Assembly (NCBI GenBank): GCA_002281735.1
Contig: NCGK01000015.1
Location: forward strand, 1 to 52,193
Length of the DNA: 52,193 nt
Source of the DNA: Gammaproteobacteria bacterium 28-57-27
Lineage (GTDB): Bacteria > Pseudomonadota > Gammaproteobacteria > Halothiobacillales > Halothiobacillaceae
Direction: 5' to 3'
Positions 1-7,680 of the stretch are shown in pieces. The position numbers were made by a program, and so were the translations under genes. Each line of letters opens with the position of its first letter. The stretch's first letter is position 1. Under the pieces are notes generated by a model. That model saw only the letters and a list, made by a program, of their open reading frames with translations. It ran no database searches and was not told the DNA's origin.

Positions 1-2
1 GC

Positions 3-143
3 GATGCCGCCGATGCGCGCCTGCAAGCCAAATTGGCGCACATTGCCTATGCCACCGATCAGAGCAGCCTCAAGCAAACCTTGGGGTTGATGCCGGATGT
101 GCCCGTATTGACCAATGCGCCCTATAGCTCCGGCACGAATTAG
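3..143 (+). CDS. C-terminal fragment, probable outer membrane efflux protein
   Basis: An open frame enters from the left edge and ends with TAG, leaving the last 46 residues of a protein (it ends PYSSGTN). The visible part is Ala/Gln/Leu-rich and helix-like. There is not enough of it to recognise a family by itself. It lies just upstream of an RND adaptor and pump on the same strand, where a TolC/CusC-type outer membrane factor is usually encoded, so that role is inferred from context. A palindromic repeat separates it from the adaptor gene. Confidence 0.4.
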   Translation, partial: DAADARLQAKLAHIAYATDQSSLKQTLGLMPDVPVLTNAPYSSGTN

Positions 144-150
144 TCTTGAA

Positions 151-198
151 TGTAGGTCGGGCTTTAGCCCGACATGTCGGCATGAATGCCGACCTACA
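151..198. repeat. REP-like double palindrome
   Basis: The element starts TGTAGGTCGGGC and ends GCCGACCTACA, so its outer arms pair. It also contains an inner GTCGGGCTTTAGCCCGAC hairpin. This is the usual look of dispersed REP-type palindromes in gammaproteobacteria. It sits in the gap before the adaptor gene and could act as a terminator or mRNA-stabilising hairpin. Confidence 0.6.
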
Positions 199-263
199 AT
201 CACGGATAAAGCTGGCCGGATCAATAAGAACATGACCTTCGGATCAACAACAGGAATTATGCT

Positions 264-1418
264 ATGAACCACATCCATCGAACCCCCGCCTTTTCACCCT
301 TGATTGCCGCGCTTATTTTGGCGAGCTGTTGCGGGTTGCCTATGACCTCGGTATTCGCCCAAGACTCCACGCAGACAACCCCTCAAGTGCCGCCAACGGC
401 GCCCAAAGCCATTACCATCCCTGAGGCCATGCGCGCGAATCTCAAGACGCAATCCGTAGCGATTCAATTCAGCCAGAACCTGCCGATCACGCAAGGCATG
501 GTGAGCATCAGCGCGGCCGCCAGCAATCAAGCCAGCAGCCAGGTATCGGCGCCAACTGACGGCCAGGTCATCGGTGATCTGCCGCAGTTAGGGCAAACCG
601 TGCAAGCGGGGCAAACCCTGTTTGAGCTTGCCAGCGCAGGCTTGGCCGATTTGCAGGCGCAATGGTCGATGGCGCAGGCCAAGGCCTCACTCGCCCAGCA
701 AAGTTCAAGCCGCGACCAGTCGCTATTCGCCGATGGTTTGATCGCCAAGAAACGCCTGGAGGAAAGCCGCAGCATGGCGCAATCGGCGGCGGCTGAGTTA
801 AGCGCCGCCAGCGCGCGGCTCAAACTGGCCGGCGTGACAGCATCGAGCCGAAACTTGAGCAGCAATTTGGCCGTGCGTGCGCCGATTAGCGGTGTCGTCA
901 CCCAGCGTAAAATCATGCCCGGTGAGCGCGTGAGCATGGGGCAGGCGTTACTCGAAATTACGGCCAGCGCCGATCAGTGGTGGCTCATGGCCGTGCCGCC
1001 CGCCAAAGCTCCAATGGCGGGTCAGCAGGCGACGCTGCATATTGTCGGCTGCCCTGAACCGGCACCGGTTCGCCTGATTGATTTAACGGTTGATCCAATG
1101 AGCCAGCTGGTGACGTTGCGCGCCGAGCCGGCGCTGGCCTGTGCCAGTCTGCGCCCCGGTCAAATGACTAACGCCAGTTTGTGGGTACAGCAAGTCGAAC
1201 CGGTCATCGCTCTGCCCATTGGTGCCATTACGGAGCTGGACAACCAGCCGCAAGTGTTCGTGCAGCGGGGCGAGAGCTATTTCCTCGTGCCGGTGCAATT
1301 ACGCGGCGAGTTTGATGGTATGGCGTATGTATTGGGCGATTTTCAACCCAAGGATCGGGTGATTACTCACGGCATGAGCCGCCTTAAAGCCATCGTGCTC
1401 GGCATGGGGGGCGAATAA
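264..1418 (+). CDS. RND efflux periplasmic adaptor (HlyD/CusB-type)
   Basis: This is a 384-residue membrane fusion protein, expected to link an inner-membrane RND pump to an outer-membrane channel. The N-terminus is a signal peptide (residues 1-33, hydrophobic core LIAALILASCC, cleavage probably near VFA-QD). A biotinyl-lipoyl-like half (about residues 92-125, SAPTDGQVIGDLPQLGQ) precedes an Ala/Gln-rich helical hairpin (about 130-190). The second lipoyl half follows with VRAPISGVVTQRKIMPGE, and then beta-barrel domains. Its TAA stop overlaps the pump's ATG by one base (TAATG), showing translational coupling. No Met- or His-rich metal motif is visible, so the substrate cannot be read from this protein. 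Confidence 0.85.
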   Translation: MNHIHRTPAFSPLIAALILASCCGLPMTSVFAQDSTQTTPQVPPTAPKAITIPEAMRANLKTQSVAIQFSQNLPITQGMVSISAAASNQASSQVSAPTDGQVIGDLPQLGQTVQAGQTLFELASAGLADLQAQWSMAQAKASLAQQSSSRDQSLFADGLIAKKRLEESRSMAQSAAAELSAASARLKLAGVTASSRNLSSNLAVRAPISGVVTQRKIMPGERVSMGQALLEITASADQWWLMAVPPAKAPMAGQQATLHIVGCPEPAPVRLIDLTVDPMSQLVTLRAEPALACASLRPGQMTNASLWVQQVEPVIALPIGAITELDNQPQVFVQRGESYFLVPVQLRGEFDGMAYVLGDFQPKDRVITHGMSRLKAIVLGMGGE

Positions 1419-4400
1419 TGCTGAATCGTCTCATCGCTTTTTCGCTGGCGCAGCGCTTGCTCGTTCTGCTGGCCGCTTTGCTGGTGGCCGGTTTTGGTTG
1501 GATGGCATTTTCAACCATCCCGATTGATGCCTATCCCGATATTTCACCCACCCAGGTGCAAATTATTCTTAAAGCCCCCGGTGTGACTCCGACCGAGGTC
1601 GAAACCCTCATCACGGCGCCACTGGAAACCTCCTTGCTCGGTATTCCGCAGCAAACCATGTTGCGCTCGACCTCCAAGTACGGCATTGCCGTGATTACCC
1701 TGGATTTTGCCGAAGGCACGGACATTTATTGGGCGCGGCAGCAGGTGAACGAGGCGCTTTCCAACGCGCGTGGTGATTTGCCGGCGGGTACAACAGGCGG
1801 TGTGGCGCCGATCACCACGCCCCTGGGCGAAGCGTTCATGTTTACGCTGGAAAGCCCAACCCTCTCGTTGATGGAGCGACGGCATTTGCTTGATTGGGTG
1901 CTACGCCCAGCGCTGCGTGCCGTCAAAGGCGTGGCGGATGTGAACTCATTGGGTGGCTATGTGCGCACCTTTGAAGTCATTCCGAATCCCACGGCTCTGG
2001 CCGCACATCAGCTCACCACCGATGATTTATTGCGCGTTATTCAGCAAAACAATCGCAACGATGGCGCGGGTCGTTTGGATGTGGGCGAAGAAGCCTGGCT
2101 GGTGCGTGCCGAAGGACGCATCAAAACGCTGGATGACCTGGGTCGTTTGGTCATCACCCAGCAAAACGGCCAACCGATTTATGTGCGCGATGTGGCCACC
2201 GTGCAAATCGGCGCGATCACCCGCCTGGGCGCGGTCACGCATAGCGGTCAAGGCGAAACCGTCGAAGGACTGGTGCTCACGCTGCGCGGTGCCAATGCGC
2301 GGGATGTGGTGGCAGGTGTTCAGCAACGACTGGATGATTTGAAATCGAGCCTACCGCCCGATCTGAAAATCAATGTGTTCTATAACCGCGCTGATTTAGT
2401 GAATGCAGCTGTGCATACCGTGAGCAAAGCATTGCTGGAGGCCGTGGTGCTGGTGCTGATTCTGCTGATCCTGTTTTTGGGTAATGTGCGCGCGGCGATT
2501 ACCGTGGCGCTGACCTTGCCGATGGCTGCACTCGTCACGTTTATTCTGATGAAGCAATTTGGCATGAGTGCGAATCTCATGAGCCTGGGCGGCTTGGCCA
2601 TTGCCATCGGCATGTTGGTGGATGCCGCCGTGGTGGTGGTGGAAAACATGGTGGCGCACCTGGCCGAAGCGCACAAATACCCCAACCGCCCGCGCCTGCA
2701 TTTGGTCTATCGCTCGGTGGTCGAGGTGGCTGCGCCGGTCACCTCGGGCATCATCATCATTATGCTGGTGTTTTTGCCGCTGCTTTCATTGCAGGGATTG
2801 GAAGGCAAGCTGTTCTCACCGGTCGCGCTCACCATTATTTTTGCATTGGGTGCCTCGCTCGTGCTGTCGCTCACCCTGATCCCGGTCGTCGCCTCGCTGA
2901 TTTTAGGCAAGGTGACCGATCACGAGCCTTGGCTGGTGAGGCAGTTACACCGTATTTATGTGCCAACACTGAATCTTGCCCTGCGTCGCCCCTGGCCGGT
3001 GTTTGGCATTGCACTGGCGGGACTGGTTGCGGCTGGCGTGCTCTACACCCAAATCGGTAAAACCTTTATGCCGAACCTCGATGAAGGCACCCTCATCATG
3101 CAGGTCGAAAACCTGCCCTCCACCACGCTGGACGGCACCATTAAGCTCAATACCGAAGTCCAGCAAGCTTTAATGAAGGGTGTGCCGGAAATCGCCCAAA
3201 TTGTGGCGCGCTCGGGTTCCGATGAGTTGGGACTCGACCCGATGGGCTTGAACGACACCGACACTTTCCTGGTGATGAAGCCGCAAGATCAATGGAGCGT
3301 TCTCACCATGGCGGCGCTGCGTGAAAAAATCCGCCAGGTGCTCACCACCGTGCCCGGCTTTAATTACAACTTTACCCAGCCCATTGAAATGCGGGTATCG
3401 GAAATGCTCACCGGCTCGCGCGGTGATTTAGCCATTAAAATTTTCGGCAGCGATTTAACCGAATTAAATAGCCTGACCGATCAAATCAAAACCGTGGTCA
3501 GTGGCGTGAGTGGCGCACAAGATGTCGCCACGACCGATAACGAGGGACTGCTGTATTTGAAAATTGTGGTTAACCAAGCTGCCGCTGCCCGCAGTGGGTT
3601 GTCGGTGAGCAGCCTGGAGGACATTTTGCGGGCACAGATTGAGGGCCAACTGGCCGGTATGGTGCAGGAAGGCGCGGCGCGCACGCCGATTTTGATTCGT
3701 GCCGATGCGCTGACCAATGCGCCGCAAAAATTAAGCGAGCTGCCCATCGCGCTCCCCGGATTTTCGACAGGGGGCACGATTCAGCCGCTGTCGAATCTGG
3801 CGACGGTTGAGCGCACCACCGGCCCCGTGTTCGTGACCCGTGAAATGGGTTCGCGCTTTGCCGTGGTGCGAGCGAATGTCGCGGGTCGCGCGTTGACCGA
3901 TTTTGTGGCCGATGCCAAAACGCAGGTCGCCCAGAAGGTCGAATTGCCCGTCGGCTATCGCCTGGAGTGGGGTGGTCAATTTGAAAATCAGCAACGTGCC
4001 GCCGCCCGTCTTGCGCTCGTGGTGCCGATTGCGCTGGGTCTGATCTTCGTGCTGTTGTTTTCCACCTTCAACTCGCTACGCCAGGCGCTGCTGGTGTTCG
4101 CCAATATCCCGTTTGCCTTGATTGGCGGGGTGTTTGCGTTGTACATCAGCGGGGAATATCTCTCGGTACCGGCCTCGGTAGGCTTTATCGCGCTTCTGGG
4201 TATCGCCGTGCTCAATGGTCTCGTGCTGGTGTCGTATTTCAATCAGTTGGTCGCGCAAGGCATGGCCATGGCGGATGTGGTGCGCCAAGGCGCGCTGCGC
4301 CGCCTGCGCCCGGTGATGATGACCGCCAGTATCGCTGCCTTGGGACTCGTGCCGCTGTTGTTTGCCACGGGCCCCGGTTCTGAAATTCAAAAACCGTTGG

Positions 4401-4534
4401 CGATTGTGGTGATTGGTGGCCTGATAACCTCCACGCTGCTGACTTTGATTTTGCTGCCGATTTTGTATCAAGGCTTCTGCCAAAAAACCCGCAGTACCCC
4501 CATAAACACACCAGCAGCGGAGCCCATACTATGA
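1418..4534 (+). CDS. CusA/CzcA family heavy-metal RND efflux pump
   Basis: This 1038-residue inner-membrane proton antiporter has the usual RND size and its two repeats of six membrane segments. Early motifs (APGVTPTEVETLITAPLE and GTDIYWARQQVNEAL) are characteristic of the heavy-metal subfamily. TM4 carries GLAIAIGMLVDAAVVVVEN, with the proton-relay candidates D402 and E409, and resembles CusA more than CzcA, which has an extra Asp. The three periplasmic methionines that bind Cu/Ag in CusA are only partly matched: there is a Met near SEMLTG, while the other two positions look shifted or replaced. The metal is therefore uncertain. The stop overlaps the next gene by four bases (ATGA). Confidence 0.88.
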   Translation: MLNRLIAFSLAQRLLVLLAALLVAGFGWMAFSTIPIDAYPDISPTQVQIILKAPGVTPTEVETLITAPLETSLLGIPQQTMLRSTSKYGIAVITLDFAEGTDIYWARQQVNEALSNARGDLPAGTTGGVAPITTPLGEAFMFTLESPTLSLMERRHLLDWVLRPALRAVKGVADVNSLGGYVRTFEVIPNPTALAAHQLTTDDLLRVIQQNNRNDGAGRLDVGEEAWLVRAEGRIKTLDDLGRLVITQQNGQPIYVRDVATVQIGAITRLGAVTHSGQGETVEGLVLTLRGANARDVVAGVQQRLDDLKSSLPPDLKINVFYNRADLVNAAVHTVSKALLEAVVLVLILLILFLGNVRAAITVALTLPMAALVTFILMKQFGMSANLMSLGGLAIAIGMLVDAAVVVVENMVAHLAEAHKYPNRPRLHLVYRSVVEVAAPVTSGIIIIMLVFLPLLSLQGLEGKLFSPVALTIIFALGASLVLSLTLIPVVASLILGKVTDHEPWLVRQLHRIYVPTLNLALRRPWPVFGIALAGLVAAGVLYTQIGKTFMPNLDEGTLIMQVENLPSTTLDGTIKLNTEVQQALMKGVPEIAQIVARSGSDELGLDPMGLNDTDTFLVMKPQDQWSVLTMAALREKIRQVLTTVPGFNYNFTQPIEMRVSEMLTGSRGDLAIKIFGSDLTELNSLTDQIKTVVSGVSGAQDVATTDNEGLLYLKIVVNQAAAARSGLSVSSLEDILRAQIEGQLAGMVQEGAARTPILIRADALTNAPQKLSELPIALPGFSTGGTIQPLSNLATVERTTGPVFVTREMGSRFAVVRANVAGRALTDFVADAKTQVAQKVELPVGYRLEWGGQFENQQRAAARLALVVPIALGLIFVLLFSTFNSLRQALLVFANIPFALIGGVFALYISGEYLSVPASVGFIALLGIAVLNGLVLVSYFNQLVAQGMAMADVVRQGALRRLRPVMMTASIAALGLVPLLFATGPGSEIQKPLAIVVIGGLITSTLLTLILLPILYQGFCQKTRSTPINTPAAEPIL

Positions 4535-4860
4535 ACTTGGCTATGAACCCGGCTATGACCCCGAATGCCATTATGTTCACCCTTATCGCGGGGCAGGCGC
4601 TTGAAGCGGAGCTCGTGGATGCCTTGAGCGAGCTGGCCGAATATCCCCTCATGCTGGTCAGCAACCTGCGCGGTCACAACGATACACACCGCAGTTTGAG
4701 TGTCGCCGAGCAGGTGGAGGGCACCTTGCCACTGGTTCGGTTAAGCCTGCATACCGATGAGGCGACCGCATTGAAGCTGATTGACTATCTGCGCGATCAC
4801 TTCCAGTGTGCGGGCATTCGCTGGTGGAGTACGCCCATCAGCACCGGCTTGATTGAGTAG
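4531..4860 (+). CDS. DUF3240 family small protein of the efflux operon
   Basis: This is a 109-residue soluble protein without a signal peptide, resembling the DUF3240 family: ferredoxin/PII-like small proteins often encoded behind heavy-metal RND pumps. Visible landmarks are a hydrophobic beta strand (MFTLIAGQALEAELVDAL), a central SNLRGHN segment, the stretch LSVAEQVEG, and a C-terminal GIRWWSTPI strand. The ATG overlaps the pump's stop, so it is translated from the same message. A regulatory or metal-sensing role in efflux is an inference from context. The family has no firmly established function that I know of. Confidence 0.6.
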   Translation: MNLAMNPAMTPNAIMFTLIAGQALEAELVDALSELAEYPLMLVSNLRGHNDTHRSLSVAEQVEGTLPLVRLSLHTDEATALKLIDYLRDHFQCAGIRWWSTPISTGLIE

Positions 4861-4977
4861 ATTTTGTGCTCTGCACGTTTGGCAAGGCGTGAAGTGATGA
4901 AGCAAGGGAAACGCTGATTTATTCAGCATTTACCAAGCTACAAAGGCTCATGGCGAAAATGCAACCGAGGGCGTGCG

Positions 4978-5646
4978 ATGCGTATTTTATTAGCCGAAGA
5001 TGATGCGGCTCTTGCTGGGGCGTTGCTGCTGAATTTGCGTGCAGCAGGCTATGCGGTGGATTGGGCGGCGGATGGCGAGGAAGCGGATTATCTGGCGCGT
5101 GAAGGCTTGTTTGATGCGGTGATTCTGGATTTAGGCTTGCCCAAACAGGCAGGGTTGCCGGTGTTGCGTGGTTGGCGGGCGGCAGGGTTGGCTTTGCCAG
5201 TGTTGATTTTGACCGGGCGCGATGCCTGGCACCAAAAAGTGGATGGCTTTGCGGCGGGGGCGGACGATTATCTGACCAAGCCGTTTCACCCGGAGGAATT
5301 GCTGGCGCGTTTGTCGGCCTTGTTGCGTCGGGCGCGGGGATTGGTTCCGGGGACGTTGCTGGTGGGAGACTGGGAACTGGACGAGGCGCGGCAGATGTTG
5401 TTGCACGCAGGCGATGTCATTGCGCTGACCGCCATGGAATTCCGTTTGTTGCGCCTGTTTATGCTTCAGCCGGGGCAGGTGCTGGCCAAGGCCTGGCTGG
5501 AGGAGCATCTTTACGACGAAGGGCATGAGCATGGCAGTAATGTGCTGGAGGTGTATGTCAACCGTCTGCGCGCCAAGCTTGGGCGCGAGCGGATCGAGAC
5601 GCGGCGCGGGCAGGGGTATGTCTTTGTGAACGAGTCCGGCGCATGA
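4978..5646 (+). CDS. OmpR-family response regulator (QseB/PmrA-like)
   Basis: A 222-residue two-component transcription factor. The receiver domain (residues 1-115) has the acidic pocket E7/D8/D9, the phospho-acceptor D51 in ILDLGLP, T79 in LILTGRD and K101 in YLTKPF. The C-terminal winged helix (about 125-220) ends with NVLEVYVNRLRAKLG and RRGQGYVF, typical of OmpR/PhoB DNA-binding domains. It overlaps the sensor kinase start by four bases (ATGA), so the two form a pair. It follows the metal efflux genes after a gap of 117 bp and may control them, although no operator could be identified. Confidence 0.92.
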   Translation: MRILLAEDDAALAGALLLNLRAAGYAVDWAADGEEADYLAREGLFDAVILDLGLPKQAGLPVLRGWRAAGLALPVLILTGRDAWHQKVDGFAAGADDYLTKPFHPEELLARLSALLRRARGLVPGTLLVGDWELDEARQMLLHAGDVIALTAMEFRLLRLFMLQPGQVLAKAWLEEHLYDEGHEHGSNVLEVYVNRLRAKLGRERIETRRGQGYVFVNESGA

Positions 5647-6926
5647 GCCTGCACCTGCGTCTTGGTCTGTGGCTGGCCGCCGGGTTGGCCTTGTTGTTCG
5701 TGTTGCACGGTTTTATTACCGAACGCGCGCCGCGCCTGATGACTGAGGCGTATATCACCACGCGCCTGGAGCATGATGCTGAATGGTTGCTCAATGGCTT
5801 GGATGAGCATGGGCACCTGACGGCGGCGCATATCCCGGCGATTTTTCTGCGCCCCAACAGCGGGCATTATTTTTTGCTGCGTCAGGGTGGAGGTGAAGTG
5901 AATTCAGCCTCCAGCGTCGGTGATGCGCTGCCGTTACCCACCGAGGCTGGGGTGTCGCATGGGGTGTGGCGCGACGGCGAGCCCTTGTTGCTGTTGCGAC
6001 GCGACTTGCGGCAGGGCGGGATGCTGGTGGTCGCTGAAAGCTTGCGTGATCTGAATGCACATCTGGCGCAGTTTCAGCTACGCTTTGTGCTGACATCACT
6101 GGGGTTGTTCACTTTCTTGCTGTTTGCGCAATTTGTGCTGCTGCGCTGGGTGTTGCGTCCGGTGCGCGATCTGGCGCGGGACGGGGCGCGTTTGCAGCAT
6201 GGCGAGCTGGAGCGCCTGCCAGCACCTGCAATGCGCGAATTGCAGCCCTTGAGCCATGCGTTCAACGCTGTGCTGGAAAGCCAGGCACGGCGCTTGGCGC
6301 GCTCGCGTCATGCGCTGGCGGATTTGGCACATGGTTTGAAAACCCCGCTGGCGGCCTTGCGCCAAACGCTCAACCCGCAATCCGACCCGCAGGCCTTGGC
6401 CGCCGTGGCACGTTTGGAGGGTATCGTGCAGCGCGAATTGCGTCATGCGCGCTGGTCGGCAGGCTCGTCGTCAGCCGCCGTGATGCTGGATGCGGCGGCG
6501 GAGTTGCAGGGCTTGATGCAGGCCATGCGTCTGATTCATCGTGAGCGTGGCTTGCGCTTTGAATTGAGCGTGCCACAGGGGGTGATGTGGCGCATGGATA
6601 GGGAAGATTTGCATGAGTTATTTGGTAATTTGCTGGATAACGCGGCGAAATGGGCAAAGTCTGTCGTGATCTTGAGTGTGACTGCGGAAGGTGCGTTGTG
6701 GCGGGTTCAGGTCGAGGATGACGGCGCGGGGGCGGACGTGGTCGCATTGAACGCGGAATGGACACGCGGGCGGCGTCTGGATGAAAGCATGCCGGGGACA
6801 GGGCTGGGCTTGGCGATTGTGGGTGAGATTGTGGCGGCGTATGAGGGTGAGCTAAGTTTTGCGCTGAGTGAGGTTTCGGGTGGTTTGCGGGCTTGTGTGG
6901 TTTTGCCGAGGGTTGCTACGAGTTGA
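5643..6926 (+). CDS. Sensor histidine kinase, partner of the upstream regulator
   Basis: A 427-residue membrane kinase. TM1 is at about residues 6-25 and TM2 at about 150-172, bracketing a periplasmic sensor region of about 125 residues. A HAMP-like linker (LRPVRDLARDGARL) follows. The H-box is DLAHGLKTPLAALRQ, with the phosphorylated histidine at H230. The ATP-binding part has the N-box NLLDNAAKWA, the G1 box VEDDGAGAD and the G2 box GTGLGLAIV. The His-Gly-Leu-Lys-Thr-Pro H-box is of the PhoQ-like type. The signal is not evident, since no Cys/His metal cluster is seen in the sensor region. Divalent metals are a guess from the neighbouring efflux operon. Confidence 0.9.
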   Translation: MSLHLRLGLWLAAGLALLFVLHGFITERAPRLMTEAYITTRLEHDAEWLLNGLDEHGHLTAAHIPAIFLRPNSGHYFLLRQGGGEVNSASSVGDALPLPTEAGVSHGVWRDGEPLLLLRRDLRQGGMLVVAESLRDLNAHLAQFQLRFVLTSLGLFTFLLFAQFVLLRWVLRPVRDLARDGARLQHGELERLPAPAMRELQPLSHAFNAVLESQARRLARSRHALADLAHGLKTPLAALRQTLNPQSDPQALAAVARLEGIVQRELRHARWSAGSSSAAVMLDAAAELQGLMQAMRLIHRERGLRFELSVPQGVMWRMDREDLHELFGNLLDNAAKWAKSVVILSVTAEGALWRVQVEDDGAGADVVALNAEWTRGRRLDESMPGTGLGLAIVGEIVAAYEGELSFALSEVSGGLRACVVLPRVATS

Positions 6927-6966
6927 AAGCCAGTTTCAAGATTATGTTGAACGGCGCGTAGTGGCA

Positions 6967-7009
6967 GGGTTTTACCCCCTCTCCCCTGATGGGAGAGGGG
7001 GTAAAACCC
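6967..7009. repeat. Perfect 19-bp hairpin palindrome
   Basis: A GGGTTTTACCCCCTCTCCC arm is followed by a 5-base loop (CTGAT) and the exact complement. There is no long T run after it, so it is closer to a dispersed REP-type palindrome than to a classical terminator. It could still protect the 3' end of the kinase mRNA. It separates the two-component genes from the toxin-antitoxin pair. Confidence 0.65.
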
Positions 7010-7051
7010 GTGTCGCTTCGTGATCTCTCTGTAAACGTGGCTTTATTGAGC

Positions 7052-7070
7052 TACAATTTATGCACAATTG
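7052..7070. promoter_or_regulatory. Possible promoter/operator of the toxin-antitoxin operon
   Basis: TACAAT is followed by a short inverted repeat (CAATT, 7 bases, AATTG) about 20 bases before the antitoxin ATG. RelB-type antitoxins usually bind such repeats over their own promoter. The placement fits, but no good -35 box is seen, so this is only a candidate. Confidence 0.3.
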
Positions 7071-7087
7071 GCACAGGAGATTGAATT

Positions 7088-7348
7088 ATGGCCGCAACTG
7101 CATTTGTCCGAGCGAGGATTGATGAGTCGCTGAAAAACGAAGCCGCCATCGTGTTGGCGGGCATGGGGCTTACGGTGTCCGACGTGGTGCGCATCGCGCT
7201 GACCAAAATTGCGAAGGAAAAAGTGCTTCCGTTCGATATGCGCGTACCCAATGAGCTGACGGCAGAGACGTTGGTAAAAAGCGAGCGTGGCGAAGACGTT
7301 CATCACGCCAAGGATAAAGATGATCTGTTTGAGCAGCTAGGCATCTGA
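7088..7348 (+). CDS. RelB/DinJ-family antitoxin
   Basis: An 86-residue antitoxin of a type II module. The N-terminal half has the ribbon-helix-helix pattern of RelB/DinJ: a short strand (ATAFVRARID), then helices including LKNEAAIVLAGMGLTVSDVV. The C-terminal acidic tail (DKDDLFEQL) would wrap round the toxin. GGAGA-like bases lie just before the ATG. The TGA overlaps the toxin's ATG (TGATG), the usual coupling that keeps antitoxin in excess. The protein probably represses its own operon. Confidence 0.88.
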   Translation: MAATAFVRARIDESLKNEAAIVLAGMGLTVSDVVRIALTKIAKEKVLPFDMRVPNELTAETLVKSERGEDVHHAKDKDDLFEQLGI

Positions 7349-7617
7349 TGCGTTTAGCCGAATATTCTGGTCAATTCAGGCGCGATGTAAAGCAGGCGCA
7401 AAAGCGTGGCAAGGACATGGGTAAACTCAAGACGTTGCTGGCTTTACTCATCGAGAGCGAGGTGCTGCCATCGGTCTACCTTGACCATCCGCTGAAAGGT
7501 GAGTGGAGCGGGTTTCGCGATGCGCACATTGAGCCGGATTGGTTGCTGATCTACAAAATAAGCGGTGATATGGTGCGCTTTGAGCGCACTGGGCGGCATA
7601 CCGATCTTTTCGAGTAG
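7348..7617 (+). CDS. YafQ-family ribosome-dependent mRNase toxin
   Basis: An 89-residue RelE-superfamily toxin, closest to YafQ. The residues used by E. coli YafQ all have counterparts three positions earlier: H47, H60, D64, W65, H84 and F88 (in HIEPDWLLIYK and RTGRHTDLF). YafQ enzymes cut mRNA in the ribosomal A site, so activity is expected and the gene looks intact. It is translated from the antitoxin message and ends 63 bp before murJ. A toxin-antitoxin pair here, between a sensor kinase and a core cell-wall gene, points to mobile acquisition. Confidence 0.9.
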   Translation: MRLAEYSGQFRRDVKQAQKRGKDMGKLKTLLALLIESEVLPSVYLDHPLKGEWSGFRDAHIEPDWLLIYKISGDMVRFERTGRHTDLFE

Positions 7618-7680
7618 GCGCGTCTTCCTGCATTACAATGCCCGCTTTGCTGTATCGCCCCTGGGGGCTGGAGTCCTGCC

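Noticed and set aside
6967..7009. The 19-bp hairpin as a rho-independent terminator
   Set aside because: No T run follows either arm. Its sequence is of the dispersed palindrome kind, so it was listed as a repeat.
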